A stretch of 64,000 nucleotides of DNA from Macrococcoides goetzii. Its GTDB lineage: Bacteria > Bacillota > Bacilli > Staphylococcales > Staphylococcaceae. Location: the NCBI RefSeq assembly GCF_002742385.2, contig NZ_MJBI02000002.1, positions 310,001 through 374,000 of the forward strand. The letters run 5' to 3'. Position 1 is the first letter of the stretch; each line of letters opens with the position of its first letter. The notes under the pieces were generated by a model. The model was not told where the DNA came from. It ran no database searches and was given only the letters and a program-made list of their open reading frames with translations. Below, piece by piece: positions 19,570 through 27,368 of the stretch. A program made the translations under genes and the position numbers.

Positions 19570-20730
19570 ATGAGATACATAAAATTATTGATAATAATGC
19601 TAATATTGATGCTTGTTTCACCATTCCAAGTTAATGCGTATACATTTCCTGAATTGAATAAAGATCATTTATTTGTACAGGATAATGCCGAAATCTTCTC
19701 TGATTCAGAAATCGATTATTTAAATCGATACAGTGAGCACCTAGAAGAAGAAACTGGTGTAGAAATGGCGGTATTTACCGTTAATACTACAGGTAAATAT
19801 CGAGCATTGTACGCTACAGAAGTCATTAATCATTATGGTATTGGGAAAGAAGATTTAGATAATGGGATTGTTATCCTTCTGAATATGGATAAAGGTAAAA
19901 AATATAAAAATCGTGGCATCGAAGTTCGTGTAGGCTACGGGCTAGAAGGTTACTTTAATGATGCAAAAGTAGGTCGAATTATCGATAGAAGCGGTTATGA
20001 AACTTTAAAGAAAGGTGATTACAGTAAAGGAACAATTGAAGTATATGAAGCATTTTATGAAGAGATCAAGGAAATGTACGCACAGCTTCCTAAAGATGCA
20101 TCACGAGAAGAAATATACGGATTAAGTAATTACCAATTTGTTATTAGCCAGTTCTATTTAGATTTATATGAAGAAAACGACTTTATAATGAAACCTATTA
20201 TTATAATGGCTTATTATTTATTAATTACAACGGTACTTTCATTTTTATTAAAGTATTACACAAAGGACTTTCATGATATATTCGGTGAGAACACAAATGA
20301 ACGCAGATTTATGATCATGCATAGTCTAGCTGTAAATGGTCGAGCAGCGCGATACATTAAGATGAAATATAATAATCCTTTCGTGAATATATTATTTTTT
20401 CTTCATAGCATTCCTCTGTTATTTATGGAATTTGTGTGCATTATATATTTAGAAATGATAGGTGCATTAAAGGGAAAATTAACTTCAACCGGAATATATA
20501 ATGAGACACGAAAAGACCCGATGTATCCTGACCTTGAAACTGATACGTTAATACGTATGGAGAAATTACTGCCAGTGAAGACGAGAATATTAGATACCTC
20601 CGCACCTCAGTTTGCTGTTGGCACTCCACTTCGCGGTGGTGGATCGAGAGGAGGATCTGGCGGCTCATCAGGCGGTGGTGGATTCGGCGGAGGTTCATCA
20701 GGTGGTGGCGGTGCTGGCCGAAGTTTTTAA
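19570..20730 (+). CDS. TPM-domain membrane protein with Gly-rich tail (YgcG-like)
   Basis: A 386-residue protein with a signal peptide (about 1-24), a TPM domain (about 28-175: LFVQDNAEIFSDSEIDYLNR, GVEMAVFTVNT, VRVGYGLEGYFNDAKVGRI), two membrane helices (about 213-230 and 272-300), and a Gly/Ser-rich tail of 30 residues ending AGRSF. TPM domains occur in exported proteins, some with phosphatase or photosystem-repair roles; the Gly-rich end is typical of the YgcG group. Specific function unknown. Confidence 0.8.
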   Translation: MRYIKLLIIMLILMLVSPFQVNAYTFPELNKDHLFVQDNAEIFSDSEIDYLNRYSEHLEEETGVEMAVFTVNTTGKYRALYATEVINHYGIGKEDLDNGIVILLNMDKGKKYKNRGIEVRVGYGLEGYFNDAKVGRIIDRSGYETLKKGDYSKGTIEVYEAFYEEIKEMYAQLPKDASREEIYGLSNYQFVISQFYLDLYEENDFIMKPIIIMAYYLLITTVLSFLLKYYTKDFHDIFGENTNERRFMIMHSLAVNGRAARYIKMKYNNPFVNILFFLHSIPLLFMEFVCIIYLEMIGALKGKLTSTGIYNETRKDPMYPDLETDTLIRMEKLLPVKTRILDTSAPQFAVGTPLRGGGSRGGSGGSSGGGGFGGGSSGGGGAGRSF

Positions 20731-20797
20731 TAAGTATTTTACATTAACAAAATTAAAGTCGATTGAGAATACACATTAATGTATAAAGAATAACATA

Positions 20798-20826
20798 AAC
20801 CACACTTTTATGAGTGTGGTTTATTC
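20798..20826 (+). terminator. Terminator after the TPM gene
   Basis: AACCACACT (20798-20806) pairs with AGTGTGGTT (20813-20821), followed by an AT-rich stretch. Confidence 0.75.
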
Positions 20827-20930
20827 AATTTCTAATCAAATTTTAATTTTTAGTTAAGTATCATCCAAGAAATGCTCTGTATATTTGTAATTAATAAAAC
20901 ATTACAATTTACAAATAAGGAGAGATACAT

Positions 20931-22106
20931 ATGAAAATCGTAGTTATTCCTTCAGGGTTTAAAGAGAGTCTGAGTGCCGAAGAAGTAGGATATGCAATTG
21001 AGCAAGGGATTAAGAAAGTGGATCCGAAGCATGATATAACTGTAATTCCGATGGTTGATGGTGGAGAAGGATTTGCTAAAACAATCACGAAGTTAAAGTC
21101 TGGAGAAATTATTCATCATAGAGTAACCGGACCTATTGGTAAGAAGATTGATTCATTCTATGGCATGTTTTATGAACAAGGTGTAAAAACTGCTGTAATC
21201 GAGATGGCAGCAATTGCAGGTCTTAAGAATGTACCGAAACATTTACGTAATCCATTAAAAACAACGACATACGGTGTCGGTGAAATGATGTTAAAAGCGC
21301 TAGATGATGGGGCTGAACGTATTCTGATTGGGTGTGGAGATTCAGGTACAAATGACGGTGGTATCGGTATGGCACAGGCATTAGGTGTGCGCTGTTATGA
21401 TGAAAAGGGGAAAGAGATTTATATCGAAGGTGGCGGAGATATTCATCGTATTAAATCCATAGATTTTTCAGATTTGAATGAACAAATTAAGCATATTCCA
21501 ATTGATGCAGCTGTTAACTGGAAAAATGTATTATGTGGTGAACGTGGTGTTGCACGCGTATTTGGACCTCAAAAAGGAGCGACACCAGAACAAGTCGAAT
21601 TGCTTGCACACAATCTAGAATATTTAGCAGAACTATTTCATGAAGTTTCTACTGAAGATTTAAAGTATGGACAAGGTACAGGTGCATCTGGTGGTCTTGG
21701 TGCTGGTTTAATTGCGGTTTGCGGTGCGAAGTTACACCCGAGATTTGAAATTATTATGAAGTATATTCAAATCTCGGACGCAATACAAAATACTGATTTA
21801 GTATTTACAGCAGAAGGTTGTTTGGATTACCAAACACCGCATGGTAAGATTCCTTCTGAAGTTGCACGGATTGCTAAGGAATACCATAAACCTGTTATTG
21901 CACTAGCGGGTACGATCGGTAAAAATGCAAAAATTAACTATGACACTGGTATAGATGCATTCTCTAGTATTATTCCAGAGCCTGCAACTTTAGAAGATTC
22001 AATCTCAGATGCAAGTAAATGGTTGAAAAACTGTGCAGAAAATGCGATGCGAAAAGTAATGATAGGTATATTAATTGCTAAAGCGATGAAGTCGCATGCG
22101 AGTTGA
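20931..22106 (+). CDS. glxK: Glycerate kinase
   Basis: Phosphorylates D-glycerate, feeding glycerate into lower glycolysis. The 391-residue protein starts MKIVVIPSGFKESLSAEEV and contains VDGGEGFAKT, GCGDSGTNDGGIGMAQALG and the GQGTGASGGLGAGL segment of the GarK/GlxK family. AAGGAGAG precedes the ATG. Its 3' end overlaps the next gene, a DASS transporter, by eleven bases, which suggests uptake and activation of an organic acid in one unit. Confidence 0.9.
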   Translation: MKIVVIPSGFKESLSAEEVGYAIEQGIKKVDPKHDITVIPMVDGGEGFAKTITKLKSGEIIHHRVTGPIGKKIDSFYGMFYEQGVKTAVIEMAAIAGLKNVPKHLRNPLKTTTYGVGEMMLKALDDGAERILIGCGDSGTNDGGIGMAQALGVRCYDEKGKEIYIEGGGDIHRIKSIDFSDLNEQIKHIPIDAAVNWKNVLCGERGVARVFGPQKGATPEQVELLAHNLEYLAELFHEVSTEDLKYGQGTGASGGLGAGLIAVCGAKLHPRFEIIMKYIQISDAIQNTDLVFTAEGCLDYQTPHGKIPSEVARIAKEYHKPVIALAGTIGKNAKINYDTGIDAFSSIIPEPATLEDSISDASKWLKNCAENAMRKVMIGILIAKAMKSHAS

Positions 22107-23463
22107 TATTTCTAATAGGGCACTTATCATTACGATAAGCTGCCTATTGTTTGCAATTTATATATTTACTTCAACTGATTTTGAATATTTAGGTAAAATC
22201 AGTGTCATATTATTTGTCGTATCGCTTGTAATGTTTGTTGCAACGCCACTTCCAGCTGCGCTTGTTGCATTATTATTATTAACATTAGGTGTATTGATTG
22301 GATTGCCGAAGTCATTGTTATTTGGTTCGTTTGAACAAGATATTATATGGTTGATGATCGGTGCGTTTATCATAAGTGGGATGCTTGAAAAAAGTGGATT
22401 GATGAAACGTTTGTCTGACTGGGTATTAAATCAAGGTCATACACGAAAGATGAATCGATTTATCTTTATCGCATCACAATTTATCAGTATTGTTATTCCG
22501 TCTACTTCTTCTCGTGCAGTGATGCTGTTACCGTTATATGAACAATTGGTAAAGAAATTACCACAGCATAAAACTTATTATAGTTTATTGTTTCCGACGC
22601 TTATATTAATGGGATCGAATTTGACGTTATTAGGTGCAGGAAGTCATTTAATTGGAATGGGATTACTTGAAGCACAGAACAAGAATACTTTATCTTATTT
22701 TGAATTTTTATTATTTGGAGCGCCATTTGGTATTGTGATTGGTTTAATATCAATGTTTATTATTCGGTTATTCACAAAGGTAAAACACGAACAAATCGAA
22801 CATGAATATATTGCACAGCAACATTATAGTATAATCGAGAAAAAAGCATTATTGATTATCATTGTAACTATTGTACTATGGATGACAGAATGGCTCCATC
22901 ATATGGATATTGCAGTATTGACATTATTCATTGCACTTATCATAATGCTGCCATTGTTTAATATCATGACATTTAAAGAGGGATTGAAGTACATTAACTG
23001 GAGTTTAATTCTTTTCGTAGCAGCAGCAAGTGCATTAGGTTCATTACTTGTAACATACAATGTTGTAGATGATTTACAACAGTCATTATTTAAAACATTA
23101 TCATCTATGAAATGGATGAATGAGTTTTATATGATGTTAACCATTATTACCATTAGTGTTTTATCTCATTTGCTGATTACGAGTCATACAACAAGAGCTA
23201 TCGTATTAATACCTGGGTTTTTATTGCTTGCAAATCTATTTCAGCTTAATCCAACAGCCACTGTATTTTTAGCACTTATCGGTATGAACTACTGTTTAAC
23301 ATTTCCGGTAAGCTCTAAATCCATTCTGGTATTTTATGAAGCGGATGCAGGTTTTACATCGAGGCAATTAATGTCACTAAGTTTGATATTAACACCAATT
23401 TATATAGCTGTTATGATGATATTCTATTATTGTTACTGGAGTCCTTTAGGATTAACACTTTAA
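22096..23463 (+). CDS. DASS/SLC13-type anion symporter
   Basis: A 455-residue membrane protein with about 11-12 hydrophobic helices. The segments ADFIISGMLEKSGL-like (here GAFIISGMLEKSGLMKRL) and IPSTSSRAVMLLPLYEQL resemble the divalent anion:Na+ symporter family. ATG at 22096 lies inside the end of the glycerate kinase gene. Likely substrate is a carboxylate such as glycerate or a dicarboxylate; this is inferred from the overlap only. Confidence 0.75.
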   Translation: MRVDISNRALIITISCLLFAIYIFTSTDFEYLGKISVILFVVSLVMFVATPLPAALVALLLLTLGVLIGLPKSLLFGSFEQDIIWLMIGAFIISGMLEKSGLMKRLSDWVLNQGHTRKMNRFIFIASQFISIVIPSTSSRAVMLLPLYEQLVKKLPQHKTYYSLLFPTLILMGSNLTLLGAGSHLIGMGLLEAQNKNTLSYFEFLLFGAPFGIVIGLISMFIIRLFTKVKHEQIEHEYIAQQHYSIIEKKALLIIIVTIVLWMTEWLHHMDIAVLTLFIALIIMLPLFNIMTFKEGLKYINWSLILFVAAASALGSLLVTYNVVDDLQQSLFKTLSSMKWMNEFYMMLTIITISVLSHLLITSHTTRAIVLIPGFLLLANLFQLNPTATVFLALIGMNYCLTFPVSSKSILVFYEADAGFTSRQLMSLSLILTPIYIAVMMIFYYCYWSPLGLTL

Positions 23464-23473
23464 GAGGTGAATT

Positions 23474-24142
23474 ATGGAACATATATTGATAATTGAAGAT
23501 GATGAAAAAATTTCTCGTGTAATAGAGCTTGAACTTGAATTTGCAGGCTATAAAGTGAGTAAGGCATATACTGGGCGTGAAGGACTTAACATTTATGAAA
23601 CAGAACAAATTGATTTGATATTACTTGATGTTATGATACCTGAACTTAATGGTCTTGAAGTATTGCGACGTATTAGAATGACTGACTCACAGGTAAAAAT
23701 TATTATGTTGACAGCACGAGATACAGTTATAGATAAAGTTGGAGGTTTAGATGGCGGTGCAAATGATTACATGACTAAACCTTTTGAAATTGAAGAATTG
23801 CTTGCACGTATCCGTGTTCACTTAAAAAGTGCTGAAGTTAAAATGTCTAGTGAGATAGTTCAGTTCAAATCAATCGAAATTCATCCTAATGTCCGTGAAG
23901 TGTATTTAGATGGAGTAAATATAGAATTAACGCAAAAGGAATACGATTTACTCTATTATTTTATTGAAAATAAAAACCAGGTATTAGATCGTGAACAAAT
24001 TATTGAACATGTTTGGGGTTATGATTATACAGGTGATACAAATATCGTAGATGTATATGTTAGATATATAAGAAAAAAATTAGGTGATTCACATGATTAT
24101 ATAAAAAGTATTCGAGGTATCGGATATTTGATAAAGGAATAA
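23474..24142 (+). CDS. OmpR-family response regulator
   Basis: A 222-residue regulator: receiver domain (1-120) with the acidic pair Asp9/Asp10, phospho-acceptor Asp52 in LLDVMIP and Lys near 102 in MTKPFEIEELLARI, then an OmpR-type winged helix ending YIRKKLGDSHDYIKSIRGIGYLIKE. Closest in appearance to ArlR-like regulators, but I do not assign arlR. It is ten bases after the transporter and four before its kinase. Confidence 0.9.
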   Translation: MEHILIIEDDEKISRVIELELEFAGYKVSKAYTGREGLNIYETEQIDLILLDVMIPELNGLEVLRRIRMTDSQVKIIMLTARDTVIDKVGGLDGGANDYMTKPFEIEELLARIRVHLKSAEVKMSSEIVQFKSIEIHPNVREVYLDGVNIELTQKEYDLLYYFIENKNQVLDREQIIEHVWGYDYTGDTNIVDVYVRYIRKKLGDSHDYIKSIRGIGYLIKE

Positions 24143-24146
24143 TCTT

Positions 24147-25517
24147 ATGAAGTTAAGAACAAAAATTCAACTTTATACTACAGTTATGATAGTGCTAACA
24201 CTAATTGTTGTGAATATATTTGTGTACATTTCATTTAAGAATAATGCAATTCGAAGCGAAGTACATCAATTAGAAAACAGAGCGATTAACATCATTAAAG
24301 AACTGGAAAAGTCTAATAAAACTAAACGGGATAACGAGGAAATCATTGTTAATCACTTACTGTCAGATGGTTCAGTAACAGTCGTAGATAAAAGTAATAA
24401 ACGCAAACTTCAGATTATGACGAAACAACAATATCGTAATTTAATAGAAAATTATAAAGAGAAGCAGACAGATAAGTATATTACGCGAGGTGATCATCAT
24501 TTCGTAATGGTTTCGGTTCCTGTACTATGGGAAGATAAGGAAACAGTCAATTTACAAATATACGAGAATATTGATATGAAACATGAATCTTTTGAAAACT
24601 TGAAGTGGATACTGATAGGTTCTACAATTATGGTTACAATTATTACTTTTATTCTCAACATGATAATTACGCATAGCATATTAAAACCAATTCATCTATT
24701 GATTAATAAAATGTCTAAAATCCATAAAACAAAAGGTTATGAAAAGATAGAAAGTGTAGAGAATACATCGAAAGAATTAGATGATTTGACAGATACTTTT
24801 AATTTAATGATGAAACGATTAAGTGAGCAGGAAGAGAAAGAACAAAGCTTTATCGCGAATGCATCTCATGAATTAAAAACGCCGATCACTGTAATTAAAA
24901 GTTATAGTGAGATGTTAAAACGCTTCGGAAAAACAAAACCAGAAGTATTGGAAGAAGGGTTAGATGCGATACATGAAGAAGCGAAAAGAATGAGTTATTT
25001 AGCAAGTCAAATGTTACAGATCACATCATTTCATGATCAATCTAAAAATGAAGAAGTCAGATCATTTGAGCTTATTAACGTCTTACAAAGGATTGTAAAG
25101 AAACTATCAGTTACGCACCAACGCAATATTGAGTTTAAAACACATATAAAGTCACTGAACGCAAAATTAAATCAAGAACAATTCATTCAATTAATCACAA
25201 TATTTATTGATAACGCGATCAAATATAGTGATAAAGATGTAGTCATATCATTAAATCAACGTAATAAAAATGTGATACTTCAAATTGAAGATAAAGGAAT
25301 AGGGATACCTGCAGAAAGTCTGGATAAAATATTTAATCGATTTTATCGTGTCGACAAAGCGCGTACTAGAAAGACAGGTGGCAGTGGTTTAGGACTATAT
25401 ATTGCAAAAGAAATTGCTCAAACAAATGATATAGGCATTGATGTACAATCAGAATTAAGCCAAGGAACAACAGTTAAATTAACGATAAAGGAGCAGTACA
25501 TTGAAATATTTAATTAA
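24147..25517 (+). CDS. Sensor histidine kinase
   Basis: A 456-residue membrane kinase. Helices at about 10-30 and 150-175 bracket an extracellular sensor region, followed by HAMP, the H-box ASHELKTPITVI (His241), the N-box FIDNAIKYS, and the G-boxes IEDKGIGIP and GGSGLGLYIAK. It is the partner of the regulator just upstream. The next gene starts 17 bases before its stop, so the three are made together. The signal is unknown. Confidence 0.9.
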   Translation: MKLRTKIQLYTTVMIVLTLIVVNIFVYISFKNNAIRSEVHQLENRAINIIKELEKSNKTKRDNEEIIVNHLLSDGSVTVVDKSNKRKLQIMTKQQYRNLIENYKEKQTDKYITRGDHHFVMVSVPVLWEDKETVNLQIYENIDMKHESFENLKWILIGSTIMVTIITFILNMIITHSILKPIHLLINKMSKIHKTKGYEKIESVENTSKELDDLTDTFNLMMKRLSEQEEKEQSFIANASHELKTPITVIKSYSEMLKRFGKTKPEVLEEGLDAIHEEAKRMSYLASQMLQITSFHDQSKNEEVRSFELINVLQRIVKKLSVTHQRNIEFKTHIKSLNAKLNQEQFIQLITIFIDNAIKYSDKDVVISLNQRNKNVILQIEDKGIGIPAESLDKIFNRFYRVDKARTRKTGGSGLGLYIAKEIAQTNDIGIDVQSELSQGTTVKLTIKEQYIEIFN

Positions 25518-26136
25518 ACCATTTTTGTATTTTGTTACGATATTACTGACAATCGTATTGGGAGTCGTTATCTTTCAGAATAATCGTGCATTAATGAGTG
25601 AAAACGCTGCGAAAGCAATGGTTGCTGAACGTTATACAGGGGAAATAAAAGATTTCTATGTGACAGCAAATAAACAATATTTCAAAGTTACAATTGAAGA
25701 TAAGAAGAAGAGATTTCAATTTAAGATCGATCGTTACAATGAAAAAATATCAAATTTAAAAGTGTTAAAACGATTTGAAACACGAGATGAAAAGCAGAAT
25801 AATAAAAGTTTGATAAAAAAAGAGAAAGCCTCTGAAGAAAAAAATAATATTAAAAAAGAAAAAGCATCTAAAACTCAATATACAAAAGAAGTGAAGTCAA
25901 AACAAACATATATTGAAGAATCTTCAACAGAAACACCGTCTCAACATGTTCAACAATCTAGTGAAATACCAGAGAACATCCAAAATACATCGAGACAACC
26001 TATGTATACTCAAGAAGCTCCTAATCATCAGCAACAATCCAATATCCAAGTTCAGAAAAGTCCATATTATTATTACTCAGATGATGATGACGATAGTGAT
26101 TATGAAGATGAATTTAATGATGATTTAGATGATTAA
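25501..26136 (+). CDS. Membrane-anchored protein with acidic C-terminus
   Basis: A 211-residue protein starting with TTG at 25501 (AAGGAG at 25488-25493), overlapping the kinase gene. A membrane helix is at about 6-27. Residues 30-90 (NAAKAMVAERYTGEIKDFYV, then KQYFKVTIEDKKKRFQFKID) resemble a PepSY-like module. A Lys/Glu-rich low-complexity region follows, and the end is YYYYSDDDDDSDYEDEFN and more Asp. PepSY proteins beside OmpR-type systems are known in Bacillus; here a role as accessory sensor is inferred. Confidence 0.6.
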   Translation: MKYLIKPFLYFVTILLTIVLGVVIFQNNRALMSENAAKAMVAERYTGEIKDFYVTANKQYFKVTIEDKKKRFQFKIDRYNEKISNLKVLKRFETRDEKQNNKSLIKKEKASEEKNNIKKEKASKTQYTKEVKSKQTYIEESSTETPSQHVQQSSEIPENIQNTSRQPMYTQEAPNHQQQSNIQVQKSPYYYYSDDDDDSDYEDEFNDDLDD

Positions 26137-26223
26137 TATACAAAGTGAATAATTATTATATGTTTTAATGAGTTGAATCAGGCTATTATAATAATATCTA
26201 ATTACTATAATAGGAGTGATACT

Positions 26224-26574
26224 ATGTTAAATTATATCAATAACTTATTTATCGCTAAAGAAATGTTTAACGCAGGTAAGGGGAAGCTTCAGGAAGATGA
26301 AAACTTAGTTAAAATGTTTGAAGAGTTTGGTTATTCTAAAGAATTTATGAAATTAATCGGTGGCGTTGAAACGACTGGTGCAGCGTTACTAGCTTTATCT
26401 ATTTTTAATAAGAAATTTAATCAGGCAGGTTCATTACTTGTTGGTGGTGTGATGTTAGGTGCAATCTATTCGCATTTAAAAGCTGGACAAGGTTATGATG
26501 CTACGAAGAATGCGAGAAATATTTTAGCATTGAATACTGCGTCGTTACTAGCAAGTTTTAAAGATGAGAAATAA
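26224..26574 (+). CDS. DoxX-like small membrane protein
   Basis: A 116-residue protein with three or four hydrophobic segments (GGVETTGAALLALSIF, GSLLVGGVMLGAIYSHL, ILALNTASLLASF), the pattern of the DoxX family of membrane proteins. ATG at 26224 follows TAGGAGTGAT. DoxX proteins are linked to membrane redox functions in other bacteria; nothing here shows a specific role. Confidence 0.7.
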   Translation: MLNYINNLFIAKEMFNAGKGKLQEDENLVKMFEEFGYSKEFMKLIGGVETTGAALLALSIFNKKFNQAGSLLVGGVMLGAIYSHLKAGQGYDATKNARNILALNTASLLASFKDEK

Positions 26575-26616
26575 TTGAATTTAAGCTTTGTATTTAAAAT
26601 TTATAATTAAACAATA

Positions 26617-26655
26617 AAACCACAGGTCTTCTTTTGAAGACTTGTGGTTTATTTT
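26617..26655. terminator. Bidirectional terminator
   Basis: AAACCACAGGTCTTC (26617-26631) pairs with GAAGACTTGTGGTTT (26636-26650), one wobble. It separates the DoxX gene from the convergent DUF1641 gene and has T-rich flanks on both strands. Confidence 0.85.
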
Positions 26656-26678
26656 AGTTCTAAATTTTATTGTTGATA

Positions 26679-27368
26679 TTACTTTCTCATCAATAAAGCA
26701 CTAACACCTAATGCTGCAGCACCAGCTACAACACCGTAAAACTTCGCGTTTGATTGAGATGCTTCTTTATGTGTGATAAATTGCTGTTTCACTTCATCTT
26801 TCACTACTTTACTTGGTGACTCAACATGATGCACATCTTTAACTTCACCTTTATTTGTATGCACAGGATCAACGATACCTTGTTCTTTCTTCAGTTGATC
26901 GAATGACGTGCCGAATCCTTTAACGAATTTCGTTAATACGATAGAGCCTTCGACAAAGTCTTTATTTGTTAATACGTTAAGTAATCCTAACCAACCTAAA
27001 GGTTTACTTTGGTTATACTCAGTTGAAAGTTTTAAACCTTTGTTAAACTTTAAAATCATTGGCTCGATATCGCTGAAGTTAAATTTACCTAATCCTTGAA
27101 CAAGTAATAAAGCATTTCTAATAGCCTGATCAGTTTCAGTTTCATTAACAGCTTTTAAAATACGTGTTAAGATAGGATCACTTTGCGCTAATGCAGCATT
27201 CGCTGCATTTAACGCTTCATGATCATCAAGTTGCTCAAGTAATCTGAATAATTTATTCAATGTATCTTTATGTTGAATTAACTGATCTTCTAACTCACGT
27301 AATTCTTTTGCACGTACAGCTTCAACATCCACTTCCATCGGTTTAACTACTCTTGTAGGTTGCGCCAT
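26679..27368 (-). CDS. DUF1641 protein associated with formate dehydrogenase (YjgD-like)
   Basis: A 229-residue protein of the DUF1641 family. The core (about 95-160) reads KFNFSDIEPMILKFNKGL and GLLNVLTNKDFVEGSIVL; the C-terminus ends in a single hydrophobic helix (FYGVVAGAAALGVSALLMRK). Its ATG overlaps the stop of the formate dehydrogenase gene by one base. In Bacillus subtilis the pair yjgC-yjgD has this arrangement; the role of DUF1641 is not established. Confidence 0.85.
   Translation of the reverse strand: MAQPTRVVKPMEVDVEAVRAKELRELEDQLIQHKDTLNKLFRLLEQLDDHEALNAANAALAQSDPILTRILKAVNETETDQAIRNALLLVQGLGKFNFSDIEPMILKFNKGLKLSTEYNQSKPLGWLGLLNVLTNKDFVEGSIVLTKFVKGFGTSFDQLKKEQGIVDPVHTNKGEVKDVHHVESPSKVVKDEVKQQFITHKEASQSNAKFYGVVAGAAALGVSALLMRK

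Noticed and set aside
23474-25517. Naming the two-component system arlRS
   Set aside because: The sensor region and neighbours differ from the staphylococcal ArlRS I can recall; only general OmpR/HAMP-kinase features match.
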